A stretch of 64,000 bases of DNA from Hyparrhenia diplandra (GCA_015847255.1 JADLZK010008231.1:62001-126000), one strand, 5' to 3'; shown: positions 35,752 through 47,884, counted from the first letter of the stretch. A program made the numbers and translations. The notes: generated by a model not told the origin, from the letters alone.

Positions 35752-36970
35752 GGTTGTCGTTGACGGTCTTTGGTGCTTCTCTCGGGACTTCAATCCACCT
35801 CTGTCCGGTTCGATGTTGGATCTCGCCCGCGAGGTCCTTGGACGCCTCGATCACCCCAAGCAACCGCGAATCAAGGCGGTGTCGCCGGGACCATTGCGGC
35901 GTGTGATCTGGTTCAATTTCATGGGATCCCATCTATTCCGACGAGGTATTGGATTTTTGGAGGGTTTTGGTGGTGGCGGAGGCGGAGGCGGAGGCGGAGG
36001 CGGATGATGCGGTGGTGGTGGAGTCGAATTATGTGAGTTGTTTTGTATTTATGTCAGATGTTTTGTTGCCCGAATCGCTTTTTTTTTTTCCTTCTGCTTT
36101 TAATTAGTTGTAATTGGTGCAGAACGTGTTGCAATCGGACTTATAGGGATGTTGCAATTGGTGTAGACTCGGGCTGCGGGCCGCATCCAAACGATGTGAC
36201 CGGGTGGCGCCCACGTGGCAAGTTGTGCGGGCGGGGAGCTGTCTTTTACACGCCGGGCGCTCCCCAGGGCTGCTTAAAGGGGTCTTCCTCGCGGCGTAGG
36301 GGCGTTCTCGCTGCGCTCTTCCTCGCGGCGCGGCGGGGGCGTTCTGCTGCGCTCTTCCTCGCGGCGTAGGGGGGCGATTTGCTCGGCGACCTCTTGCTTC
36401 CTCGCCCCTCGCCATTGGGTTTGTACCCGATTCGTGCTTCCTCCGCGACCTCGTGTTTTTGGTTGGATTTGGGGGTTTGTTTGGTTACGGATGTGGAATT
36501 GGATGTTGGGTTTGGGATGATGCTCCACTGCTGTTGGGTTTGGGATGATGCTCCGCTGCTGGTAGAAAACTGTGGTTAGATGAGTTTGTCACTTCCTTGA
36601 TGTGGTAGAGGAGTCAGTTAATTGTTAGTTTTGAAATATTGCAGATCTGTTTTTGTATGATCTCTGTTATTATGATGTGCTTGTTTTATTAAGCATCTGG
36701 TTGAAGCAAATGAAAGGGACAGGGAGTTTTTGGTGTGGGATGGATGTTATAGTCAAGTTGTGGCTTCGGTGTACCAACATAGAAAACTCGTACTTGTTGT
36801 AACAGGATGTCAATAGTTGTTGCAATTCGTTGGATACTTGTTGTTGCAATTGATAATATTCCCCTGTTTGTTTTACATACTTACCCGATTTTTGCATCGA
36901 CCGCAAATAATCTGTGTAATGATATTTCTTGCAAGGTGGTTACTAATATATTTTTCCTTGCTATTTAGAC
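35752..36970. promoter_or_regulatory. Divergent intergenic region between transposase and second gene
   Basis: The minus-strand transposase starts at 35751 and the plus-strand gene at about 36971, so this 1.2 kb must hold both promoters. It is GC-rich at 35750-36010 and 36160-36420, contains a GGCGGAGGC-type run at 35978-36004, and three copies of a CTCTTCCTCGCGGCG unit at 36280-36370. No clear TATA box was recognised. Confidence 0.45.
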
Positions 36971-39900
36971 ATGGATGAGGATGAGATTTTTTCGGATGAT
37001 GGTCACTCGCAAATGGTGATAGCGAGGATGCTATCACTCACAAGATGAACACAAGTCGCAAATGGAGAGGTTTGTAAGCTTATCTATTGTTGTTTTATTT
37101 GTTTGTCCACTTGTATATATTAGAATAATCGATATATCATTTCTATATTTTCAGAATTCACATCTTTGCTGATGTTCTTGCAATGTTGAACACTTTCAAG
37201 CATGTTCATAAAGCTTTGTCGGTCAGAGTAAGTTGTCAAACTATTTTGCATCACTTAGTTGTTGAACATTTCGTATTTTGCATCACTTAGTTTTTCAGGA
37301 GTAAGTTGCCTTTGTCGGGAGTAAGTTACCTGATTATTTGTTTGTTGTATTCTCAGTTCACTAAAATTGCTGAAACCATTGCTAAACCAAGACGTCCGGG
37401 TCCTCTGCCGGCTTCTGAAACGGTATATATTTAGTTTGGATCCATATGTTTCAAATGGTGTTTGTTTGAGTCCATATGTTTCATATGGTGTTGCAACATT
37501 AGATATGTGTATATGAGTTTGTGTGTATGTTTGAATTCCCTTGTTTTTTGCAATCTCGTTGCATTTCTGTTACTTTAGGTTTTGCAATTCTAGCCCTTTG
37601 CGATTGTTGCAAATGGTGTTTGTTTGATTCTAGTTTCCTAATAAGACCCTTTTTTTTTTATAATTCTTTTTCCCAGAGTACTCGGGCAGCAGTTAGAGGT
37701 AGAGGTAGAGGCAGAGGCAAATCAAATGATGGTGCTGGTAGTTCAAGTAAACCTGGAAGTAGGTTCAATTGTAGATTTTTTGGACAGAAGATAGTTGCAG
37801 TGTTAGATGAGAGGAAGAAGAAGATAGTTGTTGATCGAGGATTTGGAATTTTGCTCGAATATGATGGTTGTTCAGCTCCAAAGGGTTTTGTGAAATGGAT
37901 AGCAGACCAGGTGGATATCAATTGTGGTGACATTGTGATTGGAGGGAAGGTGATCCCATTTGATGCAATGTCAGTGCATCTGTTTTTAGGGATTCCGATC
38001 GGTGGTGAGGATATCAAGGAGAATCATTCTGATTCGACGAAGAATGATTTCCTAGCCAAAATTCAGCTTACCTCCCTCCCTTCCATCAAGTCGTTTAGCG
38101 ACAAGTTGTTAGAAGACACATTATCTGATGATGACTTTTTCAGATATTTCATGATTGTTGCTTTGTCCACTTTCTTGTGTGCTAGTTCAAATCCCTTTCC
38201 CAGTCCCCAATACTTGGGTCCACTCATTGATTTATCAAATGTGACTAAATGGAATTGGTCGAAATTTGTGTATGAGTGGTTGTTGTCTTCTATACAAAAG
38301 TACAGAAACAAGGGTCGCGGTGAAATTGCTGGCTGTGGATACTTCCTTGGTGTAAGTGTTGCTGATTTTTTGTTTGTTTTTTTGTTCATGAAGTCCTTTC
38401 TATTTTTTACAATTATAGCATGTTTTAGTGATTCCATTTTGTCTTCATAAATGTAGGGTTACTACCTTGATTTCTTAAAGTATGGTGGACCTATTAAACT
38501 GCCTGTTGACATGCCAAGGATACTATGTTGGAAGGGCTTAATGATTAAGCAGTATTGTTCGTATGATTGTCTGTTTGGGAACACTTATGGAAAGAGGCCG
38601 GTGAGTTACATGTAGTTGCAATTGCATTTTAAAATCTTGCCTGTTGACATGCGGTTGTTTTTGTTGTAATAAGTTCTCCCTATGTGTTGTTTATATGAAA
38701 TCGGTTATCTTTGATTTGTAATTCATGATTAAGTAGACTTGTTTGCCTTGTTTTTTGTTTCCAAGCACATTATCACCCCTGTTGATATTTTGTTGAAATA
38801 TGAAATTTGCTAATTGGCTTATCGTATCGGCCGCTCTTGGTAAGTTGTTGTAGTTGCAATTGGTCGAAATTTCGTTTTCAAACCGAGCAATCCAACTTAG
38901 GTGTCTAGTATCCATGTTATGTCTTGTAGTTGCAATTGGTCGACAATTTGTTGTAGTTTGGTTGATTACCTCTTGTTGTGTAGGTGAAATGTTTCAAAAA
39001 CACCATTTATGCATTAAAGTATGATGATGAAGAGGCTTGTGTTGATTTCAAGAATACTATGGAGAAACATTGCAAGTTTATCGGGCAGAGGTTTGTTTAT
39101 TTGTGTTTTGTGTTTATGAGCTACCTTCTATAATGAGTTAGATATATAATTGTTATTTCAACTTTGTAACAACGTTACGGAGGATAGAGAGTGCATGTAC
39201 AGGATTTACAGAGAGCATCGGATGAGACTTGGTTATTCTTATCCGGATACTCTTGTTGCCAAGATGTTCACATACATGCATGCGGTTTATGAAGGAGATG
39301 GTTTGATGAAAGCAAGGGTCGCCGAGACTTCTTCTCGCAGATTTGCTTTTCCAAGTCATGGTAATGGGGAACATGTAGATCCAAGTCATGCATATGAAGC
39401 TCCTTTGCCTTCCGCAGGTTTGTTGATGAGACAAATATTCTTTGGTACAAGTAATACGGCCGTGAATGAAGGCAATGTTGTTGGTGATGGTACTCTTTGT
39501 GATTGTTGTGAATTCCTCGGGAAGAAGTTGGTGTGCTTCGTGGTTCAAGCAAAAGAAATGATGAAGTTGATATTCTTTGTTGTTGAGCGTCATGAAAGAG
39601 AATCTTACATTACGAGAGATACTAGAGTCGGATGGTGTGTATGATGCTCCCGCTAACGAGAATTCTTTATTTTTTCGATCACACCGAGATCATATCTCGG
39701 GGTAACTCTAGTCGAGAATGGTAGTGTGCCTCGAATGAGTGTGATGTTAATGTTTTACGGTGTTAAGCAACTTTGAAATAGCATCTAGTGGAGTATCTCC
39801 CAATGAAAAAGAAACTGAATCTCATGGAGGTGTTGATAAAATGGAAGGAAAATTGGATGAGGGTGCAGGTCCTTCCGAGCATGTAGTTGGTAAGTTTTTT

Positions 39901-42249
39901 TAACAAAAAAAAATTGCACTCGTTATCTGTTGTTGCAATTGATAGCATATCCTGTTGTAAGCGTATGTGAATCCTTGTTGCAATTGGTTAGATACTCGGT
40001 AGCATATCGTTGTATGTTGACTTGTTATGTTTGCAAATAAGATTTTGTTGTAATCTGAATTGTTTGATTTATCTTATTGTATCGGTAATGGTTTAGCATC
40101 TTGTTTTGGCTTTGCTTAATCAGTTCAATTGGATGGGAAGAGGAAAAGAGTTGGATCAAAAGAGAAATGCTCGGATGGAGCTTGTAGTCCAATGAAAAGT
40201 AATAGTAGAAGCAAAGGTTCGAGAAGGTTCCATTTGTGGAATTGGAGCTACGGCTGACAACCCTGTCGAATTGGATCAAGCTTCCGTAATAACTTATAAG
40301 CGTGCAAGCAACAGGAAGCGCAAAGTCAAATCGCCGCGTCGTTGCAGTGATCAATTGAATTAGTTTCTTGGATGGGTCACAGGTCTACCTAACTTCTTCC
40401 TTATTTGTTTTTGCAGATGCAATTATGTTAGTTATGTTGTTGCAAATGTCAAATAGCTAGTTTCCATGGTTGCAATTATGTTACTTATGTTGTTGCAAAT
40501 GTCATACACCATCAACCTTCCCCATCCCTCCATTGTCTTGTTACTATTTAGTTGTTTACAAGGTTGCAATTTAGGTGTTGTTTGTTTGGTATTGCTTCAT
40601 TAGTTTTTAATTTGTCCCTATATTTTGTTTCGGATGCAACGGGTGGTACAAAAATTGTCAAAAGGAGAAAGAATGCATCTCAATGTACAAGTTCGCTATT
40701 GTATCCCCAAGGATCGAGATGGAATATCTAAACAAGTTGGTAGATCCCCTCAGGTCGCGTTGGAAATGGTAATGATTTTTTTGCATTATGTGTAGTAGTA
40801 GATGACGGTTTCCTTTGTGTTGACATGTTAGTGTAATTATTTTAAAAACGGGTAACCCAATAGAGATGTTGACAATAATTGTTTGAAGAAGCCTTCTTTG
40901 TACAATTTAACAGATCCCAGTATGCCTTCATTTAGAATGTTTGAGGATGAAGATGATTATGGAAATTTTGTTCAAGATCCTAAGCCGAGGCGGCCTTTTC
41001 CTACAGACTACTTCAATGTCTTGTCCGGGTTGAGAGAGCTAAAACATGTCCATTTGGTGTAGTGAGGTGCGGTAATGCCACGGTTGCATCTGCTGGTACG
41101 TGCATGACCAAAAAGAAATCTGTGGTATTCTTCTTTGCCTATTTTAGTCTTGCCATTCTTATCATCTGTTGTGAACGACTTACTCTCATTATCTATCGGG
41201 AACATAATAGGGTTGTTTGTAATGAGCGTAAGAATCTTTGTCCCTCATGGAAAGAGGAGTGCAAAGACTTACATTGATGGAACTGTAAGCTTATGTTTAA
41301 TATTAGATCATGTATTAGTTAGACATGTTTTAATCTTGTTTTATGTGTCTAATTTTGTATAGAATTAATATTTTCTTATTTCATGATTAGGAACATATCA
41401 CTATGTTGTCTTTGCCTCTTCTTGAATATTACGAGGATGGCCAACATTCCGTTGCTGCTTCTCGTCTCCCTGATACCAAAACCAATGGAGCTCCAATGCC
41501 CATTGTATAACAGATGTGCCAATCTTTTTATTTTTCTGGAATTTTGCTGTGATTGGAACACCTCTTGAGTTATTGCAAATGACCTTTTTTCAATTGTTGT
41601 GTGAATAACTTACGACATGTATCATTAGGCATTTTTGTAAATCTTTGTTAACACTATTGTGTCTTTGTGTGAGTGACATTGTTGGTTACGTAAGTTGGGT
41701 TGTGTGTTTGCAGGTCATTTAAGTGGTATAGTGCAAGCGTATTATGAAACAGGACAATGAGTAACCCATTGACATGGACTAGTAGTTTTTCTTTTTATGG
41801 TTAAATTTTCACTTGTTTTCTATTTACTTGTTTGCGAGATACCTTCAAGATTATCTACTCCAAAGTGCGAGAGGGCTCGTCGTCTTTACGCTGCACATGG
41901 TTTTACCTCTTTGTCGGCAAAGGTGCATTTGGGAGTGATTCTTTGAGCAAAGTGAAGCTTTTTTGGCAGCCTTCAACCTCTAAAGTTGCTATTAATCTTC
42001 CAAATCGTCTTGCACAACCAAGCACTTCCAAGATTAGCTCATTTCTTTGAACCGCACGAGAAGATTGGAGTCTCAAAGGAGGAGTGCGAGTTGTATGCAA
42101 TAGCTTTGGAGATGGGCTGCAGATAAAGCAAAGCACAAGTGAGTATGAAATATATATGTTGTCTATTGTGGTCATCAATCATTTGCAATTGGATATCAAC
42201 TATGTTGCAAATGTGGTCATCAATCTATTGCAATTGGCTATCAACTTTG

Positions 42250-42495
42250 TGTTGTCTATGTCTTTCCATAGAAAAAAAATTGTCTGTTGTGATTATGTAT
42301 GTTGTGCTAGGACGGGACCCTATTTTGTCTCTGTCTTTCCATAGAAAAAAATTGTGCATGTTGTGATTATGTATGTTGTGCTAGGACGGGGACCCTATCT
42401 TGTCTCTCGTATTTCCATAGAAAAAAAATTGTCTCTTTGTGATTATGTATGTTGTGATTTTGAATGTTGTGTTAGGACGGGACCCTATCTTGATT
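42250..42495. repeat. Tandem repeat of about 75 bases
   Basis: Three units share TTTCCATAGAAAAAAA, TTGTGATTATGTATGTTGTG and GCTAGGACGGGACCC, starting near 42257, 42330 and 42410. They are non-coding and lie between exons of the second mobile-domain gene. Confidence 0.85.
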
Positions 42496-43794
42496 ATGTG
42501 TGTTTGTGCATTTATTTCTTGTTTCTTGTCTATTGTTGATGTTATTATTTGTTTTGCAGTCTTGAAGTTGTCAATTACAGTCTTGTAATTGTGAAGTTGA
42601 GTGCGCTTCTCTCTTTGCAACCTCAAGGAATTGTTAGCTGTTTTGTTATCAATGCTTTGTGTAGACTCTTGTTTATAAGGAAGCACCCTAAGACATCGAG
42701 GAAGCATTATTTCTTCTCCACAGTTGGGGTAAGTTTTGGAAAAAGCATTACTCCTTCAATTGAATGACTCTGTAAATTGTTATTCATGTTAATTTTCTTG
42801 TTTAGGATTATCTTATCGGTAATCATGGTGTCAATGATGTCAACGAGAGTAAACTTCGTTCAAATGCTTTGAAAAGTTTCCAAGGTGCCAATAGAGCCAG
42901 TTGGTTGGGTACTAGAAACAGCATAATAAGCGTAAGTATCCTAACTGCATTATAAGTACATTATGACTCGTAATTATCATAAGCGCACTTCGTCATCTTA
43001 GGTGTTGCAATTTGCTTTTAGTAAACAATATTGAATTGGTTGCAACTTTGCAGTTGTATTTCCCTATTTTGTTTTGGTGGCCGGCATGTTGTTGTTGTTA
43101 TTCCTGAAAGGAGATGCTGCATTGATTTGGATCCGTACTGCACCTGCTTGGGAATTGATTTTGCTTTTAAAAAGGCGCTTCAAGATGAATTTGTGAGTAG
43201 CTTTTCTGATCTTGGTAGCTCTATTACCTTGGTACAACTCATGTTGATTTTTGTTCTGTATTTGTTATCTCAAATTTAGCTTGCCAACATAGAGGAAATG
43301 TGGAGAGAAGTTGTAAAAATTGACTATGGATGGCATGGATACAAAGTGATGCATGAGCCAAATATGTCGATTCTTTGAAAGTGACGAGTATGTTTAGTTC
43401 AATTTTATACATTGTTGCTTATATATTGATGTTTTTTGCCTTTTCTGTTTGTAACCATTTTTTTATACTATCAGTTTCCTAAATGAGAGTGGTATCTGTG
43501 CTATGGTGAATCTGCAAAACTATGATCATCAAGTCAGAATGAAAGACAATTACAGTCAGAGTGATTTTGGAAATCTTCGGATCAAGTACCTAAATGATCT
43601 GTTGTTTTGTCCAGAAAATATTGCAGTTTATGGTGCATCTAAAATCAAGGAGGTAATATTGCCTGTTTTTAGCTGCTAGTTATTGTTTGTAGTTTATCCC
43701 TGTTGTATTCAGTAATTGTATGTGTATCCCTTCTGCAATTGGTATGATATTTTTGTTGCAATTGGTAGTATCTGAATATTGTTTTGGGTCTCAT

Positions 43795-44010
43795 TATATC
43801 TTGGTTTTTCAGTTGTATGAAGAAAAGTTTGGACAGGCTATCTGATTATAGGTAACTAAGCTATCAGGTATGTTAAATTTTCTGGTCTGCATCTCAGTTG
43901 CTTGTGTGGTATAATGTTATGGTTTTGGGTCTCATTATATTTTGGTATTTCAGGTGTATGGAGAAAAGTTTTGGAGAAGCTATCTGGTTATAGGTCTATA
44001 CATAGTAGTA
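43795..44010 (+). repeat. Duplicated small exon with its acceptor
   Basis: GTTTTGGGTCTCATTATAT, a CAG acceptor and an exon encoding VYxEKF appear at 43782-43850 and again at 43923-44000. The first copy has a stop (TCTGAT); the second reads on to SYLVIGLYIVVEEA. Local duplication of the last exon of the second gene is the simplest reading. Confidence 0.65.
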
Positions 44011-44335
44011 GAAGAGGCCGTGATGTCCATTTTTAGTTAGATCTTGCTAAGGATGGTACCATCTGTTGGGTGTTGCAACTGTGGTCATCAATGTATTGCA
44101 GTTGGTTATCCACTCGGTTGCAATTTGTAAAGTGTGCACTGATTGTTGAAGTCAAATTGACTGGTTGACTAGTCTGACCACTGGTTTTTGATCGTATGCT
44201 GAATTTTTTGCTTTTGTTAGGACACCTCCCTCTCTTGTTTTTTTCCATGAATCGAAAAATTTGTCTTTTTTCCATGTTCGCTGCTCGACGACATCTTCTT
44301 ATATTGTCTATAGACATAGTGACAATCGCTTAAAT

Positions 44336-44940
44336 ACTCGAAAAAAAAGTTCGTCAAATATAGGGCAACCCCAACTGTTTTGAACAACCTGTTTCAAACG
44401 GATCTAAAATTGTAGCTACGGTTTAGTTGATATTGCGTTTTTTTTATTCCAAATAAAAAAGATAAGTATGTTTGTCAGTGGTTGTAACGGGAACACAGAC
44501 AGTGTTGCAAATGGAATACAGTTGCGGTTGTAATTGGTGCCCGATGAGAAGTTAGGTTTCTAACTATGTTGTAACTATTATAGCTCAGATGTTTATGTAA
44601 TCTAAACTGCTGACAACCAGATTACACAACGACTCAAAGACTGTTTTAAGTGGTTGTAACAAGCGCTAACAACTCACAATAGACAACTCATAGGACAACA
44701 AACAACTCACAGCAAAATAAGTTTGCTACAGTCAAGTTGCAATTGTGTTGTAGTAACGATGGCAACTCATAGTACAGTGAAGTTGCAATTACATACTTGG
44801 AAAAAAAAGTTCGTCAAATATAGTCATGTTGGATCTCATTTTGTTAAGCACATTTTTTTGAACAACATGGTGCAAACGGATCTGAAATTGGAGCTACGGT
44901 TTAGGAGATATTGCATTTTTAGATCCAAAACAAAAAAGAT
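44336..44940. repeat. Subterminal direct repeats of the MULE-like element
   Basis: About 130 bases at 44336-44466 recur at 44798-44940. Both contain AAAAAAAAGTTCGTCAAATA and GAGCTACGGTTTAG-like sequence. No matching copy was seen near the left end. Confidence 0.75.
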
Positions 44941-45034
44941 TCCTCCTGGTGGAGTGCTTGCGGGCGGACATAGCAGGGCGGACAAAGGGGTGGGCCGGCG
45001 GGCGGGTGTTTGTGCGCGTGCTTGAGGGGGGGTC

Positions 45035-45070
45035 TGTGCATTTGCTGTAGCGAATGCACCTTGTTGCATT
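45035..45070. repeat. Right terminal hairpin/TIR of the MULE-like element
   Basis: TGTGCATTTGCTGTAG followed by CGAATGCACC, related to the left-end hairpin both in direct and inverted alignment. Followed by TTGTTGCATTTTAGCC and then the TA repeat of the target. Confidence 0.65.
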
Positions 45071-45080
45071 TTAGCCTCGT

Positions 45081-45082
<2 letters not shown>

Positions 45083-45167
<85 letters not shown>
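45083..45167. repeat. (TA)n microsatellite, about 85 bases
   Basis: Pure TA run that continues into segment B. The matching place in copy 3 (about 61700) is a short TATATATATG. It is probably the expanded target site of the MULE-like element. Confidence 0.95.
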
Positions 45168-45170
<3 letters not shown>

Positions 45171-45315
45171 AATGTGTTTCCATTACAACCAAAATTGTCT
45201 TCCTTTGATCTTTTTCCAACATCTCGTCGGCCAAGCTAGGTAGATTTGCCTGATCTGCAAAGTTGGTCTACAACCTGACAAGATGCTGTAAAATTCATCC
45301 TCATCCTTTAAGCTT
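45168..45315. repeat. Segment B of the kinase unit, continued
   Basis: Matches 61706-61830 (TTTTCCAACATCTCGTCGGC against TTTTCCAACATCTTGTCCTG, and AAGTTGGTCTA in both). Non-coding. Confidence 0.8.
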
Positions 45316-45810
45316 GTACTCTATTTTGACCATAGAGAATGAGATGATCTCATCTTTACATTTTGGAATGAGATGATCTTGGGATAGATCAACCAATTCT
45401 TTGTTTGGTTCGTCGTACTGGGAGAGAGTGTGGACATGAACAGGCAGTTAGCCATCCTTGGCCACCTGTGATGTGTGGGACCCGACTGTCAGCAACTCGG
45501 AGCAGAGGAGGAGCTCATCTCCGATTGTGAGGACCTCGAGTTCCCACTCCTGCAAGCGTGGCGATGAAGGGACGGGGAGGAGAGCGCCGAAGGCCGGCCG
45601 CGGGGCGTGGGCGGCCGGGAAGCGGCCGACGGCGGAAGTAGCGTTGGGGAAGGGGGCGCGGCGCAGCGCAGATGTGGCGGCCGGGAAGGGCGCGGCGGCG
45701 TAAATGTAGTGGGTAGTGGCCAGGGAAGGGCCGGCGGCGGAGGGGGCGCGGTGGTGGCGCTCACCGAAGGTCTCCTCTTGCTTAATCCATAAATATAAAA
45801 TGCTGCATCC
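45316..45810. other. Copy-2-specific GC-rich insertion upstream of the kinase
   Basis: Absent from the corresponding place in copy 3, where TCATCCTC runs within about 60 bases to GCGTCCGTGATT. It contains very GC-rich DNA at 45540-45770 and a TATA-like CATAAATATAAAAT at 45787-45800, about 100 bases before the leader exon. Origin unknown; it could supply a promoter for copy 2. Confidence 0.45.
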
Positions 45811-45901
45811 AGATCCAGCGTCCGTGATTAGCCAGTTCATTTACCTCTCTTTATCGTTTGCATTTTTTTTTTGTTAAACACTTGCATCTTGTTTGATTCA
45901 G

Positions 45902-45990
45902 GGTTTTGGTCGCATCATTGCCTGACTAATTGGATAGTTCAGTTTGTAGACCACCGAGCTAGAAGGCTACAGTCTGCAACTCGCCAGAAG
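45902..45990 (+). other. Probable 5' UTR exon of kinase-MSP copy 2
   Basis: Same borders and sequence as 39-127 (acceptor TTTGATTCAG, donor CCAGAAG|GTACAA). Non-coding leader by comparison among copies. Confidence 0.55.
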
Positions 45991-46874
45991 GTACAACCAC
46001 AACCAGGCATGCTTCTTCTAATGTATTTGATAGTTTTGCATCTTCTTCCATGTTGTTTTACTTATATAGAACTGTCTAGTGTTTTACATTAAAAAAAAAT
46101 TAGGATTCCAATGCTGTCCCAGTTTTCATGGCATACACTGTATGAATGCCATTCTGTTCCACTAAGGGAGAAGACTAACATTCTGTTCCATTAAGGAAGA
46201 ATATTAACTTTCATTTATCTAAACTATGAAACTCAGTTGTTCATTTAGGATGGATGGCCTAGAAGTGGAACTTGATGATTTAGAGCGTATAATTTGTGGG
46301 CAAAAGGAACCTGACAGTCTTGACTTTCGACTTTTTACGACGACTCACGGGGAATTTCTCTGAAGATCTAATGATAGGTGAGGGTGGGTCTGGAGAGGTT
46401 TATAAGGTAAGTAGTTGTTTTTTTCCTTCCTTTTCCACTGCTGCTTCGAGTTCCTATCTGCAGAGCCATGAGTTTGATCTAATGCTCATGACCATCATGA
46501 AATTTCAATTCAAATAGGGCATCCTGCCAAATGGGAAGGTCATTGCTGTGAAGAAGCTTAGAAAGGACCATACAATTGATGAAAAGATGTTTCTTCGTGA
46601 GGTTGATAGCATGATCAAGGTTCGGCATCAAAAATATAGTACACTTTTTAGGTTACTGTTCTGAAATAAAAGAAAAGGCGGTTCTATTGGAAGGAAAAAT
46701 TGTTATGGCGGAGGAACGGGAAAAGTTGCTTTGTTTCCCATATATAAGTAACGGAAGCCTCGACAAGCATCTTACGGGTATGATAAGACCAAAACATCGG
46801 AACTACATCTCAACATGATCCAATTTTATTTATGTTTCCCCATCTTTCATATTTTCTACCACCTTTTTTGTTAT

Positions 46875-47012
46875 GCCTTGTTTAGATAGATATACTCGTA
46901 TGTATCTCAATCCATGTGTATTGGAGTGGATTGATGAGCTTGTTCAATTTACATCCAGTTGACTCCAACACATGTGAATAGAGGTGGATAGGTGTTCTTC
47001 CAAATAACGTCT
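46875..47012. mobile_element. Tourist-like MITE relic in kinase intron (copy 2)
   Basis: Starts GCCTTGTTTAGATAGATATAC and matches the relic at 982-1115 in the same intron. Confidence 0.5.
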
Positions 47013-47884
47013 CAAGGATAGAGGCAATAGATCTAAGAGACCTTAAAGACAATAAAACTCATCCCTATAGGCAATTAAGCAAGCAGAAATTAAATAGAGA
47101 ATATTTCAGGTTGCATATCATGCTTATTTCTTATTTTTATTAACCCTGCAGATGAATTAAGGGGATTTGAATGGCACACACGCTACCAAATAATTAAGGG
47201 AATTTGTGATGGCTTGCTTCATCTCCACAAGGAAAAGGGTATTCTGCACATGGACCTAAAACCTTCCAATATACTATTGGGTGATCAAATGGTACCAAAG
47301 ATTACAGATTTTGGAGTATCGAGAAATGATGGAAAAACACAAATTACGAGTGCACAACGTCTATTTTCACGGTATGCTATACATGAATGAAGAGATTATA
47401 TTTCCCTTTTCTGACATTTTACTCTCTATATATCTTTTACTACTTATTATGACACAATGTCTTTTCATGGTTTCTTCATGCAGAGGATATGCCGCTCTCA
47501 GTACATTGATACCGGAGAAAGGTCATGGAAGTCAGACATTTATAGTTTAGGTGTCATAATGATAGAGTTGGTGACAGGAAGTAGGAAGATACCAAATACA
47601 ACGAAAGTAAGAGTGACTTATCCCACATTGCACAAATATATCTTCTTTTTACATTGGAGCCATATTCGTATCCTTGTCCCTTGAGGAAGCTTTTGGACAA
47701 AAAGCACATATTGATTATTAATTCGTAGACTATTACCATCATGTGCATAGTACAACTCATGTGAATCTTGAGCACATGTGCAAAGTCAACACCATTACAA
47801 GTAACTCATGTTAATCCAACTTCTGTAGGATATCCTATGGCGACAATCAAAGCTTAACAGCAGTGAATAAAATTAATAACATAC

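Larger units (their letters stand above)
36971..44040 (+). pseudogene. Second plant-mobile-domain / Ulp1-like gene of the MULE
   Basis: Begins MDEDEIFSDDGH at 36971; later exons follow with GT-AG borders. The largest, 37677-38351 (225 codons), is open and encodes an RGRGRGRGK basic start and a mobile-domain-like region (FGILLEYDGCSAPKGFVKWIAD... FLGIPIGGEDI). It is followed by 38457-38600 (GYYLDFLKYGGPIKLP), 38984-39090 (VKCFKNTIYALKYDDEE) and about 39170-39644. Fragments to about 44040 include HVVVVIPERRCCIDLDP (43080), resembling the His and Asp strands of Ulp1 proteases, and NESGICAMVNLQNYD (43490), resembling its Cys helix. It has the same domain order as the gene at 24551-31080 but is diverged. 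Downstream exons show stops and shifts, so it is probably inactive. Confidence 0.6.
22684..45083. mobile_element. Large MULE-like (Kaonashi-type) DNA transposon
   Basis: Comparison with the uninterrupted copy at about 61690-61720 shows that everything between the TA run at 22664-22682 and the TA run at 45083-45167 is an insertion. Both ends carry a related hairpin-forming sequence (22694-22728 and 45035-45070) containing GGTGCATTCG or its variants. Inside lie a minus-strand FAR1/MULE transposase and two plus-strand genes of the Ulp1-protease / plant-mobile-domain kind. MULEs carrying Ulp1-like genes are known as Kaonashi elements. Frameshifts in all three genes suggest that this copy is no longer autonomous. 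A 9-base target duplication cannot be recognised because the target is TA repeat. Confidence 0.7.

Noticed and set aside
45010..45243. Frame with alternating Ile-Tyr repeats
   Set aside because: It is translation of the TA microsatellite.
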